Positions 1 to 7,970 of a DNA stretch of 64,000 nucleotides are shown one piece after another. Origin of the DNA: JAWKIW01 sp041394145 (GTDB lineage: Bacteria; Actinomycetota; Acidimicrobiia; Acidimicrobiales; Acidimicrobilacustridaceae); the NCBI GenBank assembly GCA_041394145.1, contig JAWKIW010000002.1, forward strand, positions 124,001 to 188,000, in the 5' to 3' direction. Below the pieces are notes generated by a model. The model made no database searches. It saw only the letters and a program-made list of their open reading frames with translations, and was not told where the DNA came from. The translations under genes and the position numbers were made by a program. Positions within the stretch are counted from its first letter, which is position 1; every line of letters starts with the position of its first letter.

Positions 1-567
1 GCCCTCGTGGGTGATGGCCCGGTGGACCTGACCGATCGACGCCGAGGCGATGGGGGTGGCGTCCCAGGTGGCGAACACCTCGTCGGGAGCACCGCCGAGC
101 TCGGCCGCGACCATGTCGGCGGCCAGCTCCGGGTGCATCGGCGGCGCGTCCTTCTGCAGGTCGGCCAGTGCGCTGCGGACGTGCTCGGGCAGCCCCTGGT
201 CGAGGTAGCTGGCCATCTGGCCGAGCTTCATCATGGCGCCCTTCATGTTCCCGAGCGCCTCGGCCACCTGCTCGGCGGTCTTCAGCTCGTACTGGCGGTC
301 GAGCGCCGCCCTGCGCTCGGCCGAGGCGAAGACGCGCTTGGCGCGGTGCGCGGCGAACCCGGCGCCGGCCTTGGCGCCCACCCGAGCCAGCTGGGCGTTG
401 CGGGCCGACTGCGAGCTGTGGCGGATCGGGTGGCTGCCGCCAGCCACCCCCGTCTGCTCGTGCTGCTCCTTCTGGCGCTGACGGAGGAGGGCGGCGGCGA
501 CGATGGCACCGGCGGTGCCGGCGGCCAGGGCGCCGGCGGTGGCGGTGCGGGGCGAGACGCGCGGCAT
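1..567 (-). CDS. ABC1/AarF-UbiB family atypical kinase, N-terminal part (runs off the left edge)
   Basis: The 189 visible residues are the amino-terminal part of an ABC1 (AarF/UbiB/ADCK) protein. A hydrophobic Ala-rich stretch at residues 10-28 is followed by a basic region and then by the ADCK-specific motif KGAMMKLGQMAS near residue 108, where the family's KxGQ element sits. ASIGQVHRA near the visible end is the Ala-rich nucleotide-binding loop that replaces the kinase P-loop. The family is known for roles in quinone synthesis or lipid homeostasis; the substrate here is unknown. The start is the ATG at 567, preceded by a TACCGT box 7 bases upstream. It is divergent from the DsbA-fold gene at 658. 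The catalytic half lies outside the window. Confidence 0.85.
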   Translation of the reverse strand, partial: MPRVSPRTATAGALAAGTAGAIVAAALLRQRQKEQHEQTGVAGGSHPIRHSSQSARNAQLARVGAKAGAGFAAHRAKRVFASAERRAALDRQYELKTAEQVAEALGNMKGAMMKLGQMASYLDQGLPEHVRSALADLQKDAPPMHPELAADMVAAELGGAPDEVFATWDATPIASASIGQVHRAITHEG

Positions 568-574
568 GTCCTCA

Positions 575-580
575 ACGGTA
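575..580 (-). promoter_or_regulatory. -10 element of leaderless promoter for the ABC1 kinase
   Basis: On the minus strand TACCGT is followed by 7 bases and then the ATG at 567. A weak TTGTGT lies 17 bases upstream of the box. With initiation about 7 bases after the -10 box, the transcript would begin at or next to the start codon. No Shine-Dalgarno sequence is present. Confidence 0.45.
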
Positions 581-644
581 GGAGCGGTGGCGCGCCGACA
601 CAAAATGGACAGACGCCTTATTTCGACCGTGGCGACGGCACCGG

Positions 645-650
645 TACCCT
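645..650 (+). promoter_or_regulatory. -10 element of leaderless promoter for the DsbA-fold gene
   Basis: TACCCT lies 7 bases before the ATG at 658. TTCGAC sits 17 bases further upstream as a possible -35. It is back to back with the kinase promoter inside a 90-base divergent spacer. Confidence 0.45.
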
Positions 651-657
651 CCGGGCC

Positions 658-1311
658 ATGGCCGCCGCCGCCCCGCCCGTGATCGAGGTCTTCGCCGACG
701 TGGGCTGCCCCTTCACCCACGTGGGGCTGTTGCGCCTCGTCGCCGTCCGCCGGGAGGCCGGCCGCGAGGAGGTGCGGCTGCGGGTGCGGGCCTGGCCCTT
801 GGAGCTGGTCAACGGGACCCCGCTCGATCCCGCCTTCATCGCCGAGGAGGTCGCCGACATCCGCGACCAGGTGGCACCCGACCTGTTCAGCGGCTTCCGC
901 GCCGACCACTTCCCCCGTACCTCGTTGCCCGCCTTCGTGCTCGCCGGGGACGCCTACGCCATCGACGACGCCACCGGCGAGGCGGTCAGCCTCGCCGTGC
1001 GCCACGCCCTGTTCGAGGACGGCCTCGACGTGGCCGACCCCGAGGTCCTCGCCGCCATCGCCGAGCGCCACGGCGTCCCGAGCGCCCGCGAGCGCGCCGA
1101 GGCCGACCGCCACGGCGGCGACCACCCCGGTCCGCTCGCCGACCTCGCCGAGGGGCGCCGTCGGGGCGTCATCGGCTCGCCGCACTTCTTCACCCCCGGT
1201 GGCGACTTCTTCTGCCCGGCGCTCGACATCGCCAAGGTCGACGGCCACCTGCACATCACCGCCGACCTCGAGGGCTTCGACGCCTTCGCCCGCGCCTGCT
1301 TCGCCCGCTGA
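658..1311 (+). CDS. DsbA-fold thioredoxin-like oxidoreductase (FrnE/HCCA isomerase type)
   Basis: This 217-residue protein has the DsbA/2-hydroxychromene-2-carboxylate isomerase fold. The first strand VIEVFADVGCPFTHVG carries the active-site segment as CPFT, so the second Cys of the usual CxxC is a Thr. The helical insertion follows, and GVIGSPHFF near residue 178 is the cis-Pro loop that faces the active site. A single Cys in this fold is typical of isomerases or of glutathione/mycothiol-dependent enzymes rather than disulfide oxidases. No signal peptide is seen, so it is cytoplasmic. The ATG at 658 was chosen because it starts directly at the first beta strand and has a -10 box just upstream; the open frame further 5' is not coding. 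Substrate unknown. Confidence 0.8.
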   Translation: MAAAAPPVIEVFADVGCPFTHVGLLRLVAVRREAGREEVRLRVRAWPLELVNGTPLDPAFIAEEVADIRDQVAPDLFSGFRADHFPRTSLPAFVLAGDAYAIDDATGEAVSLAVRHALFEDGLDVADPEVLAAIAERHGVPSARERAEADRHGGDHPGPLADLAEGRRRGVIGSPHFFTPGGDFFCPALDIAKVDGHLHITADLEGFDAFARACFAR

Positions 1312-1367
1312 GCGCGGTGGGGTCGCCGCCGAACGCAGCTCCCCGGTCCCGGTCGAGCTCGCCCGGC

Positions 1368-1373
1368 TAGGGT
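1368..1373 (+). promoter_or_regulatory. -10 element of leaderless promoter for the radical SAM gene
   Basis: TAGGGT is followed by 8 bases and the ATG at 1382, matching the spacing seen at many starts in this window. Confidence 0.4.
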
Positions 1374-1381
1374 CGTTGCCG

Positions 1382-3013
1382 ATGGTCGGGACCAAGGACA
1401 GGTTCAACCCTGCGCTGCCGGCGCCGCCCCGCAAGGGCACGCGGCCGCTGCTGTACGTCGTCATGCCGAGGTGGCCGGGCCAGGGCTCGCACCGCACGTT
1501 CGGGCACCGCTACCCGCCCATGGCGCTGTACGTGCTGGCCGCGCTCGCCCGGCGGGAGGGCTGGGACGTCTTCGTCGTCGACCAGAACTACCAGGACCTG
1601 CCGGCCGCCGATCCCGACCTCGTGGCCATCACGGTGTGGACCATGAGCGCCCCCCAGGCCTACCGCACCGCCGACGCCTACCGCGCCCGCGGCGTCCCCG
1701 TGGTCCTCGGCGGGGTGCACGCGTCGCTGCTGCCCGGCGAGGCGCTGCGCCACGCCGACGCCGTGGTGGCCGGCGAGGCCGAGGCCATCTTCGGCACCGT
1801 GCTCGCCGACGCCGCGGCCGGCGCGCTCCAGCCGATCTACCACGGCTCGTGGGGCTCGATGGACGCCGTGCCCGGCGTCGTTGAGTTCCGCGACATCATC
1901 GAGTCGATGCCCCTCGGGCGGTACTACCCGTCCCTCACCCTGCAGACCACCCGGGGCTGTCGCTTCAACTGCGACTTCTGCTCGGTGATCCGCATCAACG
2001 GCCGCGGCTCGCGCCACCTCGAGCCCGACCAGGTCGTCGAGGAGCTGCGCCAGCGGCGGGCCATCCCGCCGTGGGCGCCGTTCACGTTCGTGTTCTTCCT
2101 CGACGACGACCTCGCCGCCGACCTCGACTACGCGGTCCGGCTGTTCGAGACGCTCATCCGAGCCAAGCTCCCGCTGCGCTGGGGCGTGCAGGCGTCGGTC
2201 GGCCTCGCCCGCAACCCCGAGGTGCTCGCGCTGGCGGCGAAGTCGGGCTGTCGCATCGTGTTCACCGGCTTCGAGAGCGTCTCCCGGGACGCGCTGCGCG
2301 AGGCCAACAAGAAGAACCGGCCGTCGGAGTTCAAGGAGCTCGTCGCCCGCTACCACGAGCACGGCATCCTCATCGAGGGCGGCTTCGTGAACGGCTTCGA
2401 CGCCGACGGCCTCGAGGTCTTCAGCGAGACGGCGCTCGGCGCCGACGACATCGACGTCGACCTGGCCCACTTCTCGGTGCTCACGCCCTACCCGGGCACC
2501 GGCACCTTCGCCCGCATGTACGGCGACGGCCGCGTCGTCGACACCAACTGGTCGCGCTACGACTACTACCACGCCGTGTTCGAACCGGCCCGCATGACGC
2601 GCGACCAGCTCGAGGCGGGCAACCGCGAGGCCTTTCGGATCTTCTACTCGGGCTCCTCCCGCCGGGCCCGCTTCCGTCGCCGCCTGCGCCAGGGCCTGCA
2701 CCCGTATCCGGTCATCGGCGCAGCCATCGCCAACGCCACCTACGCCCGCAGCTACGTGCGCAACTGGTACGACCCGGGGGTCGACGACTACCAGGCCCCG
2801 CCCGAGGAGCTCGAGGCGCTGCTCCAGACGAGCCGCATCGAAGCCCCGCTGGCCATCACCTCGGCCGTGCAGTCCCACGCCGAGCGCTCCGGTCTGCCCA
2901 TCGCCGGCACGGTGGGCCCCGCCCCCGGGGCGCGGCTGGCCCCGGTGCTGCCCGCCGACGAGGACGGCTCCTCGGTCACCGTCCCGGTCTCGCTGGGGCG
3001 ACGTCCCGGCTGA
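1382..3013 (+). CDS. B12-binding domain radical SAM protein
   Basis: This 543-residue protein has a Rossmann-like cobalamin-binding region at residues about 20-150, including GHRYPPMALYVLAALARREG and the strand VVLGGVHASLLPGEAL. A radical SAM domain follows, with TTRGCRFNCDFCS near residues 190-201 supplying the three Cys of the CxxxCxxC motif for the 4Fe-4S cluster. The architecture resembles the BchE/HpnJ/HpnP group, whose members perform methyl transfer or ring chemistry on lipids and cofactors. Specific substrate cannot be read from the sequence. The C-terminal tail after residue about 470 is Pro/Ala rich. The ATG at 1382 fits the domain start; an open frame extends upstream into the preceding gene but is not needed. 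It is apparently monocistronic. Confidence 0.85.
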   Translation: MVGTKDRFNPALPAPPRKGTRPLLYVVMPRWPGQGSHRTFGHRYPPMALYVLAALARREGWDVFVVDQNYQDLPAADPDLVAITVWTMSAPQAYRTADAYRARGVPVVLGGVHASLLPGEALRHADAVVAGEAEAIFGTVLADAAAGALQPIYHGSWGSMDAVPGVVEFRDIIESMPLGRYYPSLTLQTTRGCRFNCDFCSVIRINGRGSRHLEPDQVVEELRQRRAIPPWAPFTFVFFLDDDLAADLDYAVRLFETLIRAKLPLRWGVQASVGLARNPEVLALAAKSGCRIVFTGFESVSRDALREANKKNRPSEFKELVARYHEHGILIEGGFVNGFDADGLEVFSETALGADDIDVDLAHFSVLTPYPGTGTFARMYGDGRVVDTNWSRYDYYHAVFEPARMTRDQLEAGNREAFRIFYSGSSRRARFRRRLRQGLHPYPVIGAAIANATYARSYVRNWYDPGVDDYQAPPEELEALLQTSRIEAPLAITSAVQSHAERSGLPIAGTVGPAPGARLAPVLPADEDGSSVTVPVSLGRRPG

Positions 3014-3094
3014 GCCCGCCCCGCCCGCGCTTGGCCGGGCCGACGGGGCACCCGCCTCGCCCCCGCGGCCGGGCCGACGTGTCAACCTGCACGC

Positions 3095-4102
3095 ATGACG
3101 GGGCTCTGGCTGGCCGTCGCCGTCGCCTTCGGCTTCGCCCTCACCAACGGGTTCCACGACGCCGCCAACGCCATCGCCGCGCTGGTCGCGACCCGCGTCG
3201 CCACCCCGGGACGGGCCGTCGTCATGGCCGCCGTCTTCAACGTCCTCGGACCGCTGCTCGTCGGCGGGGCGGTGGCCGACACGGTGGCGGGCATCGTCGA
3301 GGTGCCCGCCGACCAGACCATCACCGTCGTCGGTGCCGCCCTGACCGGTGCCGTGGCCTGGAACCTCGCCACCTGGCGGCTCGGTCTCCCGTCGAGCTCG
3401 TCGCACGCGCTCGTCGGGGCGCTGGTCGGTGCCGCCGTGGTCGACGCCGGCTGGTCGGCCGTCACCTGGGGCGGCTTCCACGGCATCGAGCCCTACGGGG
3501 TGCTCGGCGTGCTCGCCGTGCTGGTGATCTCGCCGATCCTCGGCCTGCTCGCCGGGGCCGCGCTCGACGCCCTCGCCCGCCGGGCAACGCGGCGTGCCAC
3601 CCGGCGTGCCGACGTCGTGGTCCGGGGCGGACAGTGGGTCGCCTCGGCGTCGCTGGCCTTCTCCCACGGCGCCAACGACGCCCAGAAGACGATCGGTGTC
3701 GTGGCGCTGCTGCTGGTGGCCGGGGGGCAGATCCCGTCGTTGGCGGCACCGACCTGGGTGAAGCTCGCCAGCGGCCTCGTGCTGACCCTGGGCACGGCCA
3801 TGGGGGGCTGGACGATCGTGCGCACCATCGGCCGGCGCATCTACCGGGTGCGCCCCCTCGACGGCCTCGTGACCCAGGCCGGATCGGCGGCGGTCATCTT
3901 CGGGTCGTCGCTGGTCGGGGCGCCGGTGAGCACCACCCAGGTGGTCGCCTCGTCGGTCGTGGGCTCCGGCATCGGCCGTCACCGGTGGCGCCACATCCGG
4001 TGGCGGGTCGTGCAGGAGATGGGCCTGGCGTGGCTGATCACCCTGCCGGTGTCGGCGGTGCTGGCGATCGTGGCGCTGCCCCTCTGGCGCCGGATCGGCT
4101 GA
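3095..4102 (+). CDS. pit: PiT-family inorganic phosphate transporter
   Basis: This 335-residue integral membrane protein has the duplicated PiT signature: GFHDAANAIA near residue 21 and SHGANDAQKTIGV near residue 190. About ten hydrophobic segments flank a short Arg-rich cytoplasmic loop (RRATRRATRRAD) near the middle. PiT proteins symport metal-phosphate with H+ or Na+ at low affinity. The gene is followed after 18 bases by a DUF47 protein, the usual PiT partner, so the two form one operon. Length is on the short side for the family but both halves are complete. Confidence 0.92.
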   Translation: MTGLWLAVAVAFGFALTNGFHDAANAIAALVATRVATPGRAVVMAAVFNVLGPLLVGGAVADTVAGIVEVPADQTITVVGAALTGAVAWNLATWRLGLPSSSSHALVGALVGAAVVDAGWSAVTWGGFHGIEPYGVLGVLAVLVISPILGLLAGAALDALARRATRRATRRADVVVRGGQWVASASLAFSHGANDAQKTIGVVALLLVAGGQIPSLAAPTWVKLASGLVLTLGTAMGGWTIVRTIGRRIYRVRPLDGLVTQAGSAAVIFGSSLVGAPVSTTQVVASSVVGSGIGRHRWRHIRWRVVQEMGLAWLITLPVSAVLAIVALPLWRRIG

Positions 4103-4120
4103 GCCGCGCGAGCATGCGTC

Positions 4121-4738
4121 ATGGCCCTCAAGCGCTGGTTCCTGCCGGAGACCCCTGACGTCGTGGGCACCCTCACCGAGCAGATCGCGGTGACGGTCGA
4201 GGGCCTCGACGCGCTCGTCGAGTGGGCGGGCAGCGGCGGCTCCGATGCCGCCGCCGGCGTCGTGCGCGACGCCGAGCACCGCGCCGACGAGTGCAAGCGC
4301 GAGCTGCGGCGGGCGCTGCGCACCGCCTTCACCACCCCCCTCGACGCCGAGGACCTCTACTGGCTGTCGGAGCGGCTCGATGCCGTGCTCAACGGCGCCA
4401 AGGACGCGGTGCGGGAGGCCGAGGTCATGGCGACGCCGCCCGATGCCGCCGTGGGGGAGATGGCGGTGCTGCTGCGCCAGGGCGTCGGGCACATCCAGGA
4501 CGCCGTGGGCCACCTCGTCGGCGACAGCGACGAGGCGACCACGGCAGCCGACGCCGCGGTGAAGTCCCAGCGGGGCATGGAGCGCGTCTACCGGCGGGCG
4601 ATGTCGGACCTGCTCGACGTGGACGACCTGCGGGTGGTGATGGCCAGGCGCGAGCTGTACCGGCGCTTGTCCCGTGTGGGCGACATGCTGGTCGAGGTGG
4701 CCGAGCGGGTCTGGTACGCGGTCGTCAAGGAGGCGTGA
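4121..4738 (+). CDS. DUF47/PhoU-like phosphate transport accessory protein
   Basis: This 205-residue all-helical protein belongs to the DUF47 (PhoU-like, TIGR00153) family, which is nearly always encoded beside a PiT transporter and is thought to modulate it. The conserved helix VVRDAEHRADECKRELRRAL near residue 47 supplies the acidic/His metal-binding pattern, and YWLSERLDAVLNGAKD near residue 84 matches the second PhoU-like helix pair. It is a soluble cytoplasmic protein with no signal peptide. The start ATG at 4121 lies 18 bases after the pit stop. Its last codons and stop form the first copy of a 20-base direct repeat. Confidence 0.88.
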   Translation: MALKRWFLPETPDVVGTLTEQIAVTVEGLDALVEWAGSGGSDAAAGVVRDAEHRADECKRELRRALRTAFTTPLDAEDLYWLSERLDAVLNGAKDAVREAEVMATPPDAAVGEMAVLLRQGVGHIQDAVGHLVGDSDEATTAADAAVKSQRGMERVYRRAMSDLLDVDDLRVVMARRELYRRLSRVGDMLVEVAERVWYAVVKEA

Positions 4739-4782
4739 GGGGCGCACGCCGGTGGTGGGCTCGGAGGCGTGAGGGGCGCACG
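4729..4782. repeat. 20-base direct repeat spanning the end of the DUF47 gene
   Basis: An identical 20-base unit occurs at 4729-4748 and 4763-4782, a 34-base offset. The first copy contains the last codons and TGA of the DUF47 gene. It looks like a small tandem duplication. Confidence 0.7.
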
Positions 4783-4822
4783 GCACGTCGGGGGGTCCTT
4801 GAGGTGGGGCCCAGGGGGCGGG

Positions 4823-6817
4823 ATGCTGGTTGGCGTGCCCCACCCGGTCCCCGCCGCCCGTCGCCGCGCTCGGCTGCTCGTCGCCGGCGCCGTCGTCGCC
4901 GCCACGGTGGCGGTCGCCGCCACCCTCGGCGTCGGCCCGGCCCTCGGCCAGGTGTCGACCACCACCTACCGAACCTCGACCACGAGGGCGTCGTCGTCGG
5001 TGAAGCCGTCGAGCACCTACGTCACCTCGACCACGGCGTACACCACGACCACCACCTACGCCACCACGACCACCACCGTGCCGCCGACCACCGAGCCGGC
5101 CACCACCGAGGCCCCGGCGCCACCCCTCGGTGCCGGCGCCGCCCCCTTCCCCGCCGGCACCGTGGCCACCGTCCCCCCGGCCGACGTCGAGGCCGATCGC
5201 GCGCTGGCGGCCGTGTACGTGACGGCCGGGGGCGACGCCAAGTCCGCGCCCTTCGCCGTCCAGTTCCGCAAGCCCTTCGAGCTGCCGAAGCGCCCGTACC
5301 GGCTGTCGATCGTCTTCGGTGACCCGCTCGGTCCCCAGGTGCGCGCCTCGCTCTCCACCAACGGTGGGCCCACGCCCACCGGCAAGGTGGAGAAGCGCAC
5401 CGGCGACGGCGCCGACTGGACCTTCATCGCCACGACCGACGTCGCCTTCGACACGTCCGGGCTGGCCTCGATCACCTACCCGGTGGAGATCGCGCCCAAG
5501 GGCGCGGCCTGGGCCGAGGTCCAGGTCGGCGAGGACGGCGACATCACCCAGTCGCCCTACTGGTCGCCCGATGCGCTGGTCGGCAAGGCCGTGAGCGGGC
5601 GGCTCACCAGCGCACCGGTCGGGCAGGTGATCGGGGGCGACGGCAAGGTGGCGGGCAACCCGGTCGGGCTGCCCGGCCCTCCCCAGCTGACCGTGGTCAA
5701 CCAGGCGGTGGAGCTGTCGTTCCCGGCGCCGCGGCCCGAGTCGCTGGCGGGCCACGCGGTCACCGGCACCGTGGCGTCGGTCCAGGTGGCGCCGAGCTAC
5801 ACCAGCAACGCCGCCCTCAGCGACGAGATCCGCGTCGACCGCACCACCGGCACCATCAACCTCATCGATCGGATGGTCCAGCCGCCGGCCGACAAGACCT
5901 CGGAGGAGGGCTGGCTGGTGCAGGGCCTACCGGCGGACGATCCGGGTGCACCCGCCACCGTCACCTTCGACCTGGCCAAGGTGCTGAGCGGCCTCGGCCT
6001 GGACGAGTCGAGCATCGACCAGGTCAACGGCGTCGGCCTCGGCGTGCGCCAGGAGTACGTGCTCGACGACGGCACCACCGTCGTGGGTGCACCGGTCCTG
6101 GCGACGACGGAGTGGTTCGCCCTCAACGCCGACGTCGCGGCCTCGGCGGCCACCGCGCCCGAGGCCGCACCGCAGGGCCCGCTGGTCGCCGACGAGGCCG
6201 ACGACGGCCGGACGCGCGCGCTGGTGATCGCCGCCGTCGTGCTCGCCGTGGTGCTGCTCGGCGTGCTGGCGCTGCTCGTGCGCCGCCGGCTCGCTCGTCG
6301 TGAGGACGCCGCCGACGTGCTGGAGACCCTGGCCCACGAGGCCGAGGCGGCCCGCACCGGTCGTGTCGCCGTGGTGCACGTCGGCGCCGACGGCACCCCC
6401 GAGGTCGCCGCCCCCGAGGTCGTCGAGCCCGAGCCGCCGGCCTGGGCCGTCGGTGCGCCCACCGGTGGTGGTGAGGACGCGGGCGCCGAGACCGGCGTCG
6501 CGGCGCCGCTGGCGATCGTGACGGTCGAAGACCTGCAACGCGGCGAGGGCGAGGTGTCGGCGTCGACGGGTGGGGCCGGCTCAGAGCCCCAGGTCCCGAT
6601 CGGGGCGCCGACGGTGGCGCCGGCATCGTCCGGCGAGCCGTCCACGTCGTCGGGCGAGGCGTCGGTGCCGGCCCCGGTCGAGGGCGCGACCCGGCGCGAC
6701 CCGGGCGGCGCCCTCGCTGCCCTCGACGCCGAGATGGCCGACCTGGCAGCCCGCCTGTCGCGGCTGTCGGGCGGGTCGCCGCCGCCCGCGCCCCGCGGAG
6801 ACGCGGCGGGGGATTGA
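4823..6817 (+). CDS. Secreted Thr/Pro-rich protein with C-terminal membrane anchor
   Basis: I do not recognise a family. A signal peptide is present: a basic start followed by LLVAGAVVAATVAVAATLGVGPALGQ, with probable cleavage after GQ or nearby. A Thr/Ser-rich linker follows (about residues 50-95, TTTYATTTTTVPPTTEP). A large predicted extracellular beta-rich region spans about residues 110-430. A transmembrane helix near residue 470 (ALVIAAVVLAVVLLGVLALL) ends in the stop-transfer RRRLARR, and an acidic cytoplasmic tail of about 180 residues follows. It is therefore a type I membrane protein, plausibly cell-surface. ATG 4823 and GTG 4835 are both possible starts; the first was kept. Confidence 0.72.
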   Translation: MLVGVPHPVPAARRRARLLVAGAVVAATVAVAATLGVGPALGQVSTTTYRTSTTRASSSVKPSSTYVTSTTAYTTTTTYATTTTTVPPTTEPATTEAPAPPLGAGAAPFPAGTVATVPPADVEADRALAAVYVTAGGDAKSAPFAVQFRKPFELPKRPYRLSIVFGDPLGPQVRASLSTNGGPTPTGKVEKRTGDGADWTFIATTDVAFDTSGLASITYPVEIAPKGAAWAEVQVGEDGDITQSPYWSPDALVGKAVSGRLTSAPVGQVIGGDGKVAGNPVGLPGPPQLTVVNQAVELSFPAPRPESLAGHAVTGTVASVQVAPSYTSNAALSDEIRVDRTTGTINLIDRMVQPPADKTSEEGWLVQGLPADDPGAPATVTFDLAKVLSGLGLDESSIDQVNGVGLGVRQEYVLDDGTTVVGAPVLATTEWFALNADVAASAATAPEAAPQGPLVADEADDGRTRALVIAAVVLAVVLLGVLALLVRRRLARREDAADVLETLAHEAEAARTGRVAVVHVGADGTPEVAAPEVVEPEPPAWAVGAPTGGGEDAGAETGVAAPLAIVTVEDLQRGEGEVSASTGGAGSEPQVPIGAPTVAPASSGEPSTSSGEASVPAPVEGATRRDPGGALAALDAEMADLAARLSRLSGGSPPPAPRGDAAGD

Positions 6818-6941
6818 CGGTCGGGCGGATGGGCCGGCCGTCCCAGGGCTGCCGGGCCGTTCGGCGCTCATCCCCGGGCCCGCTGCCGCCGATACGAGAG
6901 GTGTGCGGTCGGTTCGGCCGCGCGGTCGAGAGCGGAGAGCC

Positions 6942-7502
6942 ATGAGCCTGGGACCGGGAGCCCCGCAGTCCGGCGGCGCCCGCCGCTCGGCGGACGCCGA
7001 CACGTCCGCGTCCTTCGAGGACCGGGCGCTGGTGACGGCGCTGCGGCGGGTCGCCCTGGCACGGTCCCAGCTCGAGGCCCTCACCGAGGCGGTGCGGGCC
7101 ACCCTGCCGGCACCGGAGTTCGACCACGCCGCCCTGCGGGAGCTCGAGTCGGTCCACGACGACCTCGTGCACGCCCGTGATCGGGCCCGGTCCCGGTTCG
7201 GTGGCCACGCCCGCCACCGAGTCGCCGAGCTCGAGGCCCGCCACGACGAGCTGCTGGGGCGGCTCGGCGCGGGCACGCTCGTCGAGGCCCAGGCGCTCGA
7301 GGCGCACCCGCCGCCCTCGCCGGGGTTCGACCCGTCCGTGGTCGACTTCGCCCAGCGCGAGCTGGCGGAGGCGTCGCGTGCCCTCGACGAGCTCCTCGCC
7401 GCCCAGCGGTCATCCGTCGAGGCCGATCGCGAGCCGGCGGCGGCGGACGCCGGGCCTGCCGGCGACGTCGTCGATCTCCGGGCCGTGCCGTCGACGGGCT
7501 GA
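6942..7502 (+). CDS. Hypothetical coiled-coil protein
   Basis: This 186-residue soluble protein has no recognised domain. Residues about 25-95 are helical with heptad-like Leu/Ala spacing and many Arg and Glu (ALRRVALARSQLEALTEAVR), and a second helix lies near residues 130-155. The disordered ends are Gly/Pro/Ala rich. The start ATG at 6942 is preceded by a GGAGAG ribosome-binding site. A second small helical protein of similar style is encoded at 11061, on the other side of the queuosine genes. The two are not obviously homologous beyond shared LARxQL-type heptads. Confidence 0.6.
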   Translation: MSLGPGAPQSGGARRSADADTSASFEDRALVTALRRVALARSQLEALTEAVRATLPAPEFDHAALRELESVHDDLVHARDRARSRFGGHARHRVAELEARHDELLGRLGAGTLVEAQALEAHPPPSPGFDPSVVDFAQRELAEASRALDELLAAQRSSVEADREPAAADAGPAGDVVDLRAVPSTG

Positions 7503-7524
7503 CGGTGCCGGCCGACCGGGTCGG

Positions 7525-7887
7525 TCAGGCGGACGGGCCGCGGTACTCGCAGCCCGTCGTGCAGGTCTCGCGCACGACGACGCGCGACAGCCCCGGCAGG
7601 TCCCGGGCCAACCGAGCCCAGATCCACTCGGCGAGGCGCTCGCTGGTGGGGTTCTCGAGCCCGTCGACCTCGTTCAGGTAGCGATGGTCGAGCTGCTCCC
7701 AGACCGGTCGCCACGCGTCCTTGAGATCGGCGAAGTCGACGACCCACCCCGAGTCGGCCCCGACCGGGCCCGCCACGTGGACGGTCACGTGGAACGAGTG
7801 CCCGTGGAGCCGGGCGCACTTGTGGCCGTCGGGTACGTTCGGCAGCCGATGGGCCGCCTCGAAGGTGAACTCGCGGAAGACCTCCAC
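7525..7887 (-). CDS. queD: 6-carboxy-5,6,7,8-tetrahydropterin synthase
   Basis: QueD converts 7,8-dihydroneopterin triphosphate to 6-carboxytetrahydropterin, the first committed step to 7-cyano-7-deazaguanine (preQ0). The 120-residue protein has the zinc ligands in FEAAHRL and LHGHSFH, the catalytic Cys in GHKCARLHGH, and the terminal catalytic region VVVRETCTTGCEY. The GTG at 7887 gives VEVFREFTFEAAHRL, the normal family start; an in-frame ATG at 7950 would add 21 atypical residues. QueE and QueC are encoded 1.6 kb away on the same strand, separated by a thiolase-like gene on the other strand. Confidence 0.9.
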   Translation of the reverse strand: MEVFREFTFEAAHRLPNVPDGHKCARLHGHSFHVTVHVAGPVGADSGWVVDFADLKDAWRPVWEQLDHRYLNEVDGLENPTSERLAEWIWARLARDLPGLSRVVVRETCTTGCEYRGPSA

Positions 7888-7970
7888 ACCTCCACCGTGG
7901 AGGTCGCGCGACGCGGTCGGCAAGTCCGGTCCTCTTTCCCGACCGATCACCCGTCGGGCACGTCGCGGCC

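Noticed and set aside
1367..5755. A 1462-codon open frame on the minus strand
   Set aside because: It is antisense to the radical SAM, phosphate transporter and DUF47 genes, whose protein motifs are clear. The frame is open only because of high GC; its translation is low-complexity His/Arg/Gly.
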